This document shows, piece after piece, positions 7,706 through 14,527 of a DNA stretch of 25,167 bases (its first letter is position 1; each line of letters starts with the position of its first letter). The stretch spans positions 1 through 25,167 of the forward strand of contig CAMTXZ010000256.1 of assembly GCA_947085765.1 (NCBI GenBank). The letters run 5' to 3'. This stretch comes from JAKFXL01 sp947085765 (GTDB lineage Bacteria > Pseudomonadota > Gammaproteobacteria > Tenderiales > Tenderiaceae). Below the pieces are notes generated by a model. That model searched no databases and was not told the DNA's origin. It was given only the letters and a program-made list of their open reading frames with translations. Made by a program: the position numbers and the translations under genes.

Positions 7706-9942
7706 CCCAACAGCTCCTCAAAGTTGCTAGAAATCCGCCCCGCCAATTCCACGGCCTTGTCGTTCAGCTCGGCCAGTTCGGTATGAATCTCGCGCAGTTG
7801 CTCGGCAAAGTCATCTTCATCCTCGGCCTCGGCGGCGGCCACGCCGACATAGCGCCCCGGTGTCAGCGAGTAGTCGTGGGCGGCGATCTTGTCCAGCGTT
7901 ACCGCCTTGCATAAGCCGGCCACATCGTTGAATAGCGCAGCGGGAAAACGGCTGTGTAGCCAGTGCACTTGATGGCTGAAGTAGGCGGCTTGTTTGCAGG
8001 CCTCCAGCACCGCATCACGCACCGTGGGGGCTTCGTTCTTTTTGGCATCGGCGGTCAGCAGCGCGCGTTTGACCTCGCGCACGGCTTTGCCGTCAAAGGC
8101 TTTGCAGAGGCGGGCGCGCAGGGTTTTCTCGGCGGTGTCCAGCAGCTTGAGCCACTGTTTGTGGCGGGCTTCCAGCAGTTTGCCGCCGGCCTTGAGCTGC
8201 GGGGCCAGTGCGTCGAATGTTTGTTGCAGCGCGACCTGACCGGCATGGCTGCCCAGGTCGGCGGTGGCAATAGCGTGGCGAGCCTCGGCGCAGGTGCTCA
8301 AGAGAGTGGCGATGGCGTCCATTTCTGGATTCCCGCTTGCGTGGGAATGACGGCTATCGGTTTCGTCATGCCCACGCAGGCGGGCATCCAGTGCTGCCTT
8401 GAATGCCTCTATCGCGGCTTGGGTAACCAAGGCGGTTTTTTCCTGCCGCTCGTTTACGCCTGGGCTCAAACCGGCGTTGAGTTCAGCCAGGGTGGCCTGA
8501 TCCGCAAAGGCTTGCAGGCAGGTAGCCAGTTGGGCAACAGCCGCGCTGTCGGCGGCGAGGCGCTGGGGCAGCTCGGCCAGCCAGTGATCGACCTGCCGCT
8601 GGTAGCTGCCCACCAGCGCGACGAACTTTTCTGGCTCGCTCCGGTACAGCCAGGTGATGGCGGTGAGGTTGGCGAGTTGCTCCTCGGTGAAGACATGCGA
8701 ACGGGCGGAGACCACGTGGTAGACATTGCGTGCATCAATCATCAGCACTTGGTTGTGCAGATCATCGGGCTTGCCTTTGTCGAAGAACCACAGCGTGCAG
8801 GGCAGGCTGCGGGTGTAGAAGAATTTGTTGCCGATGGCCATCATCACATCGACATGGCCGCTCTTGACCAGCTTTTCGCGAATGTCGCGGTCTTTGTTGC
8901 CCGCGTCGGCGGCGCTGGAGGCCATGACGAAACCGGCGCGGCCGCTATCATTCAAATAGGCGTAGAAATACTGAATCCACAGGCTGTTGGCGTTGGAGAT
9001 GGCCCCGGTTTTGGCGTTGGTGCCGGGCAGGCCAAAGGGCAAGCGCCCGGCATCATCGACCTGGCCTTCGATCTTTTTTGTATCTACGCCATCGACGTTG
9101 AAGGGGGGATTGGCCATGACGAAGTTGCACTGGCCGATCAGGTGCTCGGCCTGGTCGTAAAAGGTGTTGCCCTGGCGGATGTTGGAGGCATCCAGCCCGT
9201 GCACCACCAGGTTCATGCGCGCCAGCTTGGTGTTGGTGTCAGATTTTTCCTGGCCGTGAAACGTGACCGTGTCGTTGGCTTGCTGCTTGCGCACCTCTTC
9301 AATGAAGTGGCCGGTCTGCACGAACATGCCCGCCGAACCGCAGGCTGGGTCGAGCACCAGGCCGTGGTCTGGTTCGATGACATTGACGATCATGCGCACC
9401 AGTGACGGTGGCGTAAAGAACTCGCCGCCTTCCTGCGCGCCGCTCATGGCGAATTTATTGAGGAAGTATTCGTAGATGCGGCCGAACACGTCGCCGGTGG
9501 CGGCCTTGATGGCGGGGCGGTCGAAGATTTTGACGAGGTCGGCCAACAGGTCGGTTTCAAACGCGGTGTAGCCACGCGGCAACGCACCTTTGAGTACTTC
9601 GTATTCGGCCTCGATGACGTCCATCGCGGCGTCGATGGCTTCGCCGACATTGGCCCCTTGCGGCAGGCTGACGATGCGGTCGAACCGGGCGGCTTCAGGC
9701 AGGTAGATGGCGGCCTTGCCCTGGAAACCGAGCTTGATTAACTCCTCGCGCTGGGCCGCAGGCACCTGCGACGGAATATCGGCTTCGATCTCGGGTAGAT
9801 AGGCTTTGAAGCGGTTGTCGGCATGGCGCAGGAAGATCAGACCCAGCACGGGCATGGAGTATTCGGCGGCGGTGAGCTTGGAGTTGGCGCGCAGTTGGTC
9901 GGCCGCATCCCAAAGTTCGTTTTCAAGTTGTTGTACGTTCAT
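7702..9942 (-). CDS. hsdM: Type I restriction-modification DNA methyltransferase subunit M
   Basis: The 746-residue protein is an N6-adenine methyltransferase of the HsdM/N6-Mtase family. The SAM-binding motif is DPACGSAGM (about 198-206) and the catalytic motif is NPPF (about 278-281). GEFFTPPSLVRMIV just before motif I is typical. The start used is ATG 9942; one further codon upstream is only a TTG. An unusual feature is a stretch at about residues 518-540, LDARLRGHDETDSRHSHASGNPE, which is encoded by a 67-bp palindromic repeat (8325-8391) and lies in the C-terminal region, away from the catalytic core. At 746 residues the protein is longer than the common 500-residue HsdM, with a long helical C-terminal extension. 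It leads hsdS by a 4-nt overlap. Confidence 0.93.
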   Translation of the reverse strand: MNVQQLENELWDAADQLRANSKLTAAEYSMPVLGLIFLRHADNRFKAYLPEIEADIPSQVPAAQREELIKLGFQGKAAIYLPEAARFDRIVSLPQGANVGEAIDAAMDVIEAEYEVLKGALPRGYTAFETDLLADLVKIFDRPAIKAATGDVFGRIYEYFLNKFAMSGAQEGGEFFTPPSLVRMIVNVIEPDHGLVLDPACGSAGMFVQTGHFIEEVRKQQANDTVTFHGQEKSDTNTKLARMNLVVHGLDASNIRQGNTFYDQAEHLIGQCNFVMANPPFNVDGVDTKKIEGQVDDAGRLPFGLPGTNAKTGAISNANSLWIQYFYAYLNDSGRAGFVMASSAADAGNKDRDIREKLVKSGHVDVMMAIGNKFFYTRSLPCTLWFFDKGKPDDLHNQVLMIDARNVYHVVSARSHVFTEEQLANLTAITWLYRSEPEKFVALVGSYQRQVDHWLAELPQRLAADSAAVAQLATCLQAFADQATLAELNAGLSPGVNERQEKTALVTQAAIEAFKAALDARLRGHDETDSRHSHASGNPEMDAIATLLSTCAEARHAIATADLGSHAGQVALQQTFDALAPQLKAGGKLLEARHKQWLKLLDTAEKTLRARLCKAFDGKAVREVKRALLTADAKKNEAPTVRDAVLEACKQAAYFSHQVHWLHSRFPAALFNDVAGLCKAVTLDKIAAHDYSLTPGRYVGVAAAEAEDEDDFAEQLREIHTELAELNDKAVELAGRISSNFEELLG
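8325..8391. repeat. 67-bp imperfect palindrome (dispersed-repeat type) inside hsdM
   Basis: Two 28-bp arms, 8325-8352 and 8364-8391, are inverted copies matching at 25 of 28 positions, with an 11-bp spacer (8353-8363). Each arm has the form CGTCAT-CCCACGCA-GCGGG-ATCCAG, the style of short palindromic repeats scattered through many proteobacterial genomes, which in other frames read as peptides such as WIPACVGMT and MPTQAGIQ, both seen here. The reading frame of hsdM passes through without a stop. No other copy is seen in the window. Confidence 0.8.
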
Positions 9943-9973
9943 CAATCAAATCTCATGGGTTGGCAGGTGCAGT

Positions 9974-10174
9974 TCAATCGGTAGTGGCGGCTGGGGTTTC
10001 ATCCGCGCCGCCCGCCCGCACCCACTCATCGACCTCGGACAGCTGGAATTTCCACAGTCGCCCAATCTTGTGCGCGGGCAGCCCTTTGCGCTCGCGCCAG
10101 CGGTAGACGGTGTCTTTCACCACGCCCAGATGCTGGGCAACTTGTACGGCGGTAACCCACGGTTCGGTGTTCAT
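9974..10174 (-). CDS. Small helix-turn-helix (excisionase/AlpA-like) protein
   Basis: The 66-residue product is nearly all one MerR/excisionase-type helix-turn-helix: WVTAVQVAQHLGVVKDTVYR followed by WRERKGLPAHKIGRLWKFQL, ending in SEVDEWVRAG. Proteins of this size and type commonly sit ahead of type I restriction genes or act as excisionases. It lies 31 nt upstream of hsdM on the same strand and is probably the first gene of the operon, so a regulatory role on hsd expression is the simplest guess. A role in excision is possible, but no integrase is in the window. Confidence 0.75.
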   Translation of the reverse strand: MNTEPWVTAVQVAQHLGVVKDTVYRWRERKGLPAHKIGRLWKFQLSEVDEWVRAGGADETPAATTD

Positions 10175-10380
10175 GGCATTGGCGCTCGGGCGTTGATCTT
10201 TATAGTCGGCTAAAATCGTTCAAAGTCTAACAGGGTGGCAGCTTGATGACTATGAAAAGCACTTGATGTCAGCACTGTTTGAGGTGTTGCGGATGTTGAT
10301 TAAAAAGTGGCCCGCTTCGCTTTATCTCATCTGCCTACGTTGATGGAAACGCCCACAACGGCACTACAGGGTGTACCTGG
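10175..10380. other. Intergenic region between hipA and the HTH-hsd operon
   Basis: These 206 bp separate the end of hipA from the start of the HTH gene, both on the minus strand. A possible minus-strand promoter for the HTH-hsd operon is GACTTT, 17 bp, TATAAA (reading leftwards, near 10205-10235), but the -35 match is poor. Only short ORFs without recognisable content (for example 26 codons on the plus strand) are present, and no convincing terminator for hipA was found. Confidence 0.4.
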
Positions 10381-11709
10381 TTAATCAAGTTGTACATCGG
10401 CAATCAGCCTTGTATGGCTTGCCAACTGCTCTGCCTGCTGCAATGCAAAACTGGCAGTGCGATCAAGTAGCGTGCGTTCGTCATCCCTGTACCCCGGCCA
10501 TGCCAATAGCGATGGCAGTTGGGTGCGCACGGCTTTTATGATTCGATTCATTTCACGCACCAGTAATCTCCGTTCTACACCGCAGCGTTGGGCGAAGTCG
10601 GCCCAGTCGAAGGCGCGTATCTTTGCTATATCAAACTCATCACCAATGGCCATGGCCAGTTCGTGTTCGATGTCGGGATAGATGCATACAGCCACCAGGT
10701 CATAGGCCGGGGCGAGGCGGAGTCCTCCGGCTTCCACCAGGAAAGAGAGATTTTTGCCGTGCGCATCGCTATTGCCAATCAGGTATTGCAGCAGTGACCA
10801 GCGTATCAGTTCCATACGGGTGGCGGCTTCGGCCTGGGTGGTGGGGGCTATCGCAAAGAGTTTTTCAAAGCTGACGCCATCGCGGATCTCTGCAACGTCA
10901 CGGCCACTGCCGAAATTGCGTTCGTATTTATGACTCACACTCAGATTGAGCACCTGGCAGGTGTCGATGGCGTGCAAGCGCTCGACGTGGTGGTTCTGTT
11001 TGCGACGGTCAAATCGCTCCACTATCAGCACCGGCTCGGGGACGCGCAGAATATCAACGGCGGCTACCTGAAGCCCCAGCCGTTCAGCCAGTTTCAAACA
11101 GAAGTGTTCGTTGGCCACCAGATGGGTGAACTTGGGGTTCAGAGGCTCCGGTTTGAGTATATGAGTGGAGGCCAATCGCCCTTCGACAAGATAGAGACGC
11201 TGGCCCTCATCGACATAGACCGCCAGTTTGTCCTGATAACCCGCAATCGACATGCGTACCCGGCCATCCCAGATGTTGAAGGGGCGGTTGGCGCGATCAT
11301 GGATACGTTCTGACAGTTCGGCGTAGGTGACTTCGCGCTGAGTGTCTGCTACTTCTGCCGGGGTTTTGCCTTCCGGCAACAGACTCAGTGCCCCGGTGCT
11401 CTCCTGGCCCAACCAGCGCAGCAGCCCAAAGAGGTTGGCTTTGGAGACGGAGTGTGCCGCTGCCGCATCTTCCAGCGCCTTGCCCTCGGGCAGAAGATTT
11501 TCGAAGAAGCGTCGCACACTGACTGAGTGAAGTTCATCGGTCTGACCAGGGGGGCGGTGGAAAGGGAGGGCAGGGGAGATCGGAAAGGCATCCACGCTTA
11601 CTGCCCAGTCACCTTCATACTCGAAGGAAAAACGGCCGGTATTATCGTGATAACTCAGCGTGCCCACCTTTTGTTGAGCGATCCAGGCCGACAGGCTGTG
11701 CGTGCTCAT
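10381..11709 (-). CDS. hipA: HipA-family serine/threonine kinase toxin
   Basis: The 442-residue protein is a HipA-type kinase toxin. Family features: MSIAGYQDKLAVY, in which S154 corresponds to the autophosphorylated serine of HipA; STHILKPEP with the ATP-binding lysine K186; the catalytic loop GNSDAHGKNLSF (D315, N320); and the metal-binding APAYDLV (D337). In E. coli, HipA phosphorylates glutamyl-tRNA synthetase and drives dormancy; the target here is unknown. The gene overlaps hipB by 4 nt (ATGA), the standard coupled arrangement. All key residues are present, so it should be active unless bound by HipB. Confidence 0.92.
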   Translation of the reverse strand: MSTHSLSAWIAQQKVGTLSYHDNTGRFSFEYEGDWAVSVDAFPISPALPFHRPPGQTDELHSVSVRRFFENLLPEGKALEDAAAAHSVSKANLFGLLRWLGQESTGALSLLPEGKTPAEVADTQREVTYAELSERIHDRANRPFNIWDGRVRMSIAGYQDKLAVYVDEGQRLYLVEGRLASTHILKPEPLNPKFTHLVANEHFCLKLAERLGLQVAAVDILRVPEPVLIVERFDRRKQNHHVERLHAIDTCQVLNLSVSHKYERNFGSGRDVAEIRDGVSFEKLFAIAPTTQAEAATRMELIRWSLLQYLIGNSDAHGKNLSFLVEAGGLRLAPAYDLVAVCIYPDIEHELAMAIGDEFDIAKIRAFDWADFAQRCGVERRLLVREMNRIIKAVRTQLPSLLAWPGYRDDERTLLDRTASFALQQAEQLASHTRLIADVQLD

Positions 11710-11999
11710 AACTCATCTCTCTTGAGACATGACAGTGTTTGGGGAAGCTCTGAGCGTGGTACAGCCAGCAGCGCAACGCCCAGCTGTTTAGCGACCATCA
11801 GCGCCTTGTCCAACCCGACGGAGCGGCTGCCGTTTTCCAGGTCCGAGAGCAGCTGCACCGATACCCCGCACAGGGCGGCCGCGTCATCAATCCGCAGTTG
11901 ATGCTGGGTTCTCAGGCTGCGAATAAAGGCACCGAACTCGGCTGCTGTTTCGACGTTGGGTGATTCGGGAAGCGGGGTGGGGGTGATTTTTCCGGCCAT
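11706..11999 (-). CDS. hipB: HipB-type Xre antitoxin
   Basis: The 97-residue protein carries an Xre helix-turn-helix (FGAFIRSLRTQHQLRIDDAA, then ALCGVSVQLLSDLENGSRSV) at about residues 22-61 and a C-terminal tail. It should bind HipA and repress the operon. The ATG has GGAG 8 nt upstream on the minus strand. A near-consensus promoter and two TTTC-N10-GAAA elements lie upstream. Some residues are unlike the hipB remnant at 1554, so the two loci are separate lineages. Confidence 0.88.
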   Translation of the reverse strand: MAGKITPTPLPESPNVETAAEFGAFIRSLRTQHQLRIDDAAALCGVSVQLLSDLENGSRSVGLDKALMVAKQLGVALLAVPRSELPQTLSCLKRDEL

Positions 12000-12004
12000 T
12001 ATAA

Positions 12005-12122
12005 TTTCTCCAATATTAGAAACTATAGTTGGCTGGATAACGGAAAGTCAATTATTACTCGTAAATAAGAAATGTATTAGGAGGCGGCGTGGGGATCGTG
12101 TTTATTTCCCATATCTGAGAAA
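12005..12122. promoter_or_regulatory. Pair of TTTC-N10-GAAA operator-like elements upstream of hipBA
   Basis: TTTC-N10-GAAA occurs at 12005-12022, overlapping the -10 edge and probable start point, and again at 12105-12122, exactly 100 bp away. Both are preceded by A and the outer one extends to ATTTC/GAAAT. The inner site is placed to block initiation; the distance could permit looping. HipB of E. coli uses a different inverted repeat with the same idea of spaced half-sites. Binding is inferred, and the region is AT-rich, so chance matches are possible. Confidence 0.4.
12022..12051 (-). promoter_or_regulatory. hipBA promoter
   Basis: Read on the minus strand: TTGACT (-35, 12051-12046), an 18-bp spacer, TATAGT (-10, 12027-12022). 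Transcription would begin about 12,015, giving a short leader of about 16 nt with GGAG in front of the hipB ATG. This is the best sigma-70 promoter match in the accessory block. Confidence 0.7.
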
Positions 12123-12193
12123 TATAAGCCCATGCTGCATGCTGGAAGGAACAATCAGTGACCATCCAGCGACCAAATCAAGCCCAAGTGGCC

Positions 12194-12235
12194 ATAAAAA
12201 GAAAAAGACCGCTGCCCCTTGTGGAACAGCGGTCT
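12194..12235 (-). terminator. Rho-independent terminator downstream of ssrA
   Basis: A perfect 9-bp stem (agaccgctg 12206-12214 with cagcggtct 12227-12235) and a 12-nt loop are followed on the minus strand by TTTTTCTTTTT. It lies about 47 nt past the encoded CCA of tmRNA and ends its transcript, insulating it from hipBA. Confidence 0.85.
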
Positions 12236-12253
12236 GACTTGGTTTTGAATGGC

Positions 12254-12273
12254 TCTTGGGGAGTTCCCCAAGA
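12254..12273 (-). other. Hairpin just after the tmRNA 3' end
   Basis: An 8-bp perfect stem (tcttgggg/ccccaaga) with loop agtt begins 8 nt beyond the encoded CCA. It lacks a T-run on the minus strand, so it is more likely a pause or 3'-processing structure of precursor tmRNA than the main terminator. Confidence 0.5.
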
Positions 12274-12281
12274 TTTTAATA

Positions 12282-12641
12282 TGGTGGAGGCGGCGGGAAT
12301 CGAACCCGCGTCCGCAAATCCTCTGCCTTCAGCTCTACATGCTTATCCAATCTATTAATTTAACTGCATGCTACCCGATTGGCAGGGAAGACAAACAGCG
12401 AGTCTGTAAGAATTTAACGAATCGGTGCCAGACTAACTTCATCGCGAGCTTGTGTGAGTCGACCCCGGTTACCAAGTGCACAAGCACAGACTTGGGCCGA
12501 GGGCACCCTACTGGGTATTAAGCAGCGAGTGCGTAGTTGTCTTCGTTGGCAACTATAAGTTTGTAGATTGTTTTACGAGGGAACCTACACCTCGGCATGC
12601 ACCTTGGGTTTCGTAATCCACGTCGAAGCCAGATCGCCCCC
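12282..12641 (-). ncRNA. ssrA: Transfer-messenger RNA (tmRNA)
   Basis: The 360-nt gene is read on the minus strand. The mature 5' end GGGGGCG pairs with CGCCTCC at the 3' end (7 pairs, one G-U) to form the acceptor stem; CCA is encoded at 12284-12282 and a T-loop-like GGTTCGATTCC precedes it. The tag reading frame at 12550-12518 gives ANEDNYALAA and a TAA stop, close to the E. coli ANDENYALAA. With SmpB it rescues stalled ribosomes and marks the unfinished protein for proteolysis. A -10-like TACAAT lies about 20 nt upstream of the mature 5' end. The accessory block starts directly past its 3' end. Confidence 0.97.
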
Positions 12642-12660
12642 TTTGGTTCAGTAGTCAGAC

Positions 12661-12689
12661 ATTGTATCTGACCGGGAGGTTCCCGGCCA
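12661..12689 (-). promoter_or_regulatory. Probable ssrA promoter with hairpin from the smpB 3' side
   Basis: A -10-like TACAAT is read on the minus strand at 12666-12661, but no good -35 is present at 16-18 bp. A perfect 6-bp stem with 3-nt loop (12672-12686, extended by further pairs) occupies the spacer and -35 area. The hairpin could end smpB transcripts, although no T-run follows. The promoter call rests mainly on position and the -10. Confidence 0.4.
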
Positions 12690-12697
12690 GAGGTCAT

Positions 12698-13180
12698 TTA
12701 GCCGCGTTTCATGATGCGCTGTTTGTCGCGTGCCCACTCGCGGTCGCGCTCGGTATTGCGTTTGTCGTGTTCCTGCTTGCCTTTGGCGAGGCCGATCTCG
12801 ACCTTGACCAGGTTTTTGCTCCAGTACATGGCAATGGGGATGACGGTGTAGCCCTGGCGTTCCACGGCACCGATCAGTTTGCTGAGTTCGTGGCGGTTGA
12901 GCAGCAGTTTGCGGGTCCGTTCGGCGCTGGGGTGGATGTGGGTGGAGGCGGTATTCAGCGGTGAGATCAGGGTGCCGATCAGGAACGCCTCGCCATTCTT
13001 GATCAGGACGTAGCTGTCGCGCATCTGCACCTTTCCGGCGCGCAGGCTTTTGACTTCCCAGCCTTCGAGTACGATGCCCGCTTCAAATTTGTCTTCAATA
13101 AAAAACTCATGTTTGGCTTTTTTATTGAGGGTGATGGTGCCGCCACTCTGGCCGGTCTTTTTTTGTGGGTGCTTGCTCAT
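12698..13180 (-). CDS. smpB: SsrA-binding protein SmpB
   Basis: The 160-residue protein is SmpB, which binds tmRNA and places it in the empty decoding site of stalled ribosomes. Typical features: NKKAKHEFFIEDKFEAGIVL followed by EGWEVKSLRAGK, near the start; SYVLIKNGEAFLIG in the barrel; and a basic C-terminal tail (GKQEHDKRNTERDREWARDK) that reaches into the mRNA channel. The start is ATG 13180; a TTG three codons earlier is less likely. It is upstream of, and on the same strand as, ssrA with 56 nt between. A TATAAT-like -10 lies only about 9 nt before the ATG, so the true promoter may be further up. Confidence 0.97.
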   Translation of the reverse strand: MSKHPQKKTGQSGGTITLNKKAKHEFFIEDKFEAGIVLEGWEVKSLRAGKVQMRDSYVLIKNGEAFLIGTLISPLNTASTHIHPSAERTRKLLLNRHELSKLIGAVERQGYTVIPIAMYWSKNLVKVEIGLAKGKQEHDKRNTERDREWARDKQRIMKRG

Positions 13181-13369
13181 GGGTGCCAATTATAGGGGCA
13201 GTGTTAATCCAAGTGTGAGTTTTCCAGTGTAAAATTTATCTTTGGTCCGTGGTCTGTTTAGAATGGCTTGCAGGGGGGGCGGCCATCGGCTATGGTCCGC
13301 GGTGGTTTTTGAACAGTCGCGTAACGCCTGGAGTTATGGCAACGGCGTTATCCGAAAATTTGGAGTGGT

Positions 13370-13807
13370 ATGACAGCTATTAATCGCAGTGCTTTGGTGC
13401 CTTATTCTGCGGCGGAGATGTACGCGCTGGTAGATGATATCGGTTCGTATCAGGCTTTTCTGCCCTGGTGCAAGACTAGTACGGTGCTGAGTCGTAGTGA
13501 TGATGAAGTGCGTGGCTGTCTGGAGTTGAGTAAGGGCGGAATTGAGAAGACCTTTACCACCTGCAACCGTATGCAGAAAGACAAAATGATCGAAATGCGG
13601 CTGGAAGAGGGGCCTTTTCACCATCTGGAAGGGTTTTGGCGTTTTGATGCGCTGGATGAGGTCTCCTGCAAGGTCTCCTTGATGATGGAGTTTGAGTTTT
13701 CGAATAAGTTTTTGGGTTTGACGGTGGGGCCGATCTTCAGTCAGATTGCTAACTCTCTGGTGGATGCCTTTTGTCGGCGAGCGGTGGATATCTATGGAAA
13801 ACGCTGA
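13370..13807 (+). CDS. ratA: RatA / Coq10-like START-domain protein
   Basis: The 145-residue protein matches the RatA/PasT family: ALVPYSAAEMYALVDDIGSY and FLPWCKTSTVL at the start, and a central PFHHLEGFWRF with a C-terminal helix (IFSQIANSLVDAFCRRAVDIYGKR). The family fold binds hydrophobic ligands; in E. coli RatA was reported to inhibit 70S ribosome assembly, while eukaryotic homologues (Coq10) assist ubiquinone function. Which role applies here is uncertain. It starts with GGAG 4-5 nt ahead and overlaps rnfH by 14 nt. Synteny with smpB on the opposite strand is common in Gammaproteobacteria. Confidence 0.92.
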   Translation: MTAINRSALVPYSAAEMYALVDDIGSYQAFLPWCKTSTVLSRSDDEVRGCLELSKGGIEKTFTTCNRMQKDKMIEMRLEEGPFHHLEGFWRFDALDEVSCKVSLMMEFEFSNKFLGLTVGPIFSQIANSLVDAFCRRAVDIYGKR

Positions 13808-14114
13808 CAACATCAAAATTGAGGTGGCCTATGCCCGGCCTGATACGCAGTTGATTTTGACGACCAGTGTTGCCAAGGGTGCAACGGTGGAGGAGGCGAT
13901 CAAGGTCTCAGGTATTTTGGAGAAGTTTCCCGAGATTGATCTGAGCGAAAGCAAGGTGGGTATCTTCGGCAAGCTCACCAAACTCACCGCGAATGAACTG
14001 CGTGATGGTGATCGTATTGAGATTTACCGCAAGCTGATTGCCGACCCTAAAGAGGTGCGTCGTCAGCGCGCTGCCGAGGGAAAAAAGATGAAAAAGGGCG
14101 GCGGCGACGTTTAA
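13794..14114 (+). CDS. rnfH: RnfH/RatB family ubiquitin-like protein
   Basis: The 106-residue product has the RnfH (RatB, PasI) layout: IKIEVAYARPDTQLILTTSV, GATVEEAIKVSGIL, ESKVGIFGKLTKLTANELRD, then GDRIEIYRKLIADPKEVRRQ with a basic tail. The fold is beta-grasp. It is normally the partner gene of ratA and was proposed as its antitoxin; that pairing is debated. ATG 13794 was chosen because the family starts near MENADNIKIEVAY; the frame is open earlier (to 13746), but that would overlap ratA heavily. Its stop overlaps bamE by 4 bp tail to tail. Confidence 0.9.
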   Translation: MENADNIKIEVAYARPDTQLILTTSVAKGATVEEAIKVSGILEKFPEIDLSESKVGIFGKLTKLTANELRDGDRIEIYRKLIADPKEVRRQRAAEGKKMKKGGGDV

Positions 14115-14431
14115 AGTGGCGGTGTGGCGAATGTCTGGTCGACAATCCGGCTCAGTACGTCACCTTCGAAAAAGAGGATCAGATGTCTCTTTTCCGTCAT
14201 TTCGCCGTTGCTGGTGAGGGTGTGGAGGTAGTCCCAGCGATCCTTGTGAAAGGGGTCGGCCAGTTGCGGTGATCCCATCACAAACTTTACCTGCTTGGTG
14301 GTCATGCCCAACTTGAGTTTTTCCACCATGTCAGGGGTGACAACATTGCCCTGTTGGATCTCGAGTTTATGCACGCTGCAGGCGGAAACAAGGCTTGCAC
14401 AGAGTAGGGCGGAGATGAGAAGCTTTTGCAT
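14111..14431 (-). CDS. bamE: Outer membrane assembly lipoprotein BamE (SmpA/OmlA)
   Basis: The 106-residue protein starts MQKLLISALLCASLVSAC, a lipoprotein signal peptide with lipobox VSAC (cysteine 18), so it should be acylated and anchored to the outer membrane. The mature part has the BamE pattern: GNVVTPDMVEKLKLGMTTKQ, VKFVMGSP, and DRWDYLHT. It supports the BAM complex that inserts beta-barrel proteins. The start is ATG 14431 instead of a TTG five codons earlier. It diverges from fur, the usual arrangement in this class. Confidence 0.93.
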   Translation of the reverse strand: MQKLLISALLCASLVSACSVHKLEIQQGNVVTPDMVEKLKLGMTTKQVKFVMGSPQLADPFHKDRWDYLHTLTSNGEMTEKRHLILFFEGDVLSRIVDQTFATPPL

Positions 14432-14527
14432 TAGCAGTACAATCAACTATTGTCCAAAGATGGGCGGGAATCTTACACCAATTCAGGGGTGAGTCGCTAT
14501 TTTTGGCTGGTTCATGGAGCGAAGAGC

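Noticed and set aside
7963..9405. Long plus-strand ORF (480 codons) antisense to hsdM, and a similar one at 5596-6468 antisense to hsdR
   Set aside because: They are opposite clearly conserved genes, have no recognisable domains, and arise from the codon bias of the real genes.
10200..10380. Possible small ORFs between hipA and the HTH gene
   Set aside because: At most 26 codons, no convincing ribosome site, and no recognisable content.
12158..12521. Plus-strand ORFs across the tmRNA 3' end, with peptides such as EAAGIEPASANPLPSA and RRRESNPRP
   Set aside because: These peptides are the well-known false translations of tRNA/tmRNA 3' ends; the RNA gene explains the sequence.
13244..13303. 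GGTCCG(T/C)GGT repeated 50 bp apart between smpB and ratA
   Set aside because: Ten-base GC-rich repeat with one mismatch and no dyad; not convincing as a regulatory site.
13322..13350. TAACGCC/GGCGTTA inverted repeat upstream of ratA
   Set aside because: Only 7 bp with a 15-nt loop; too weak to call a structure.
14450..14527. Longer Fur start at TTG 14450
   Set aside because: The 26 extra residues do not resemble Fur N termini, and a better-placed Shine-Dalgarno precedes TTG 14528.
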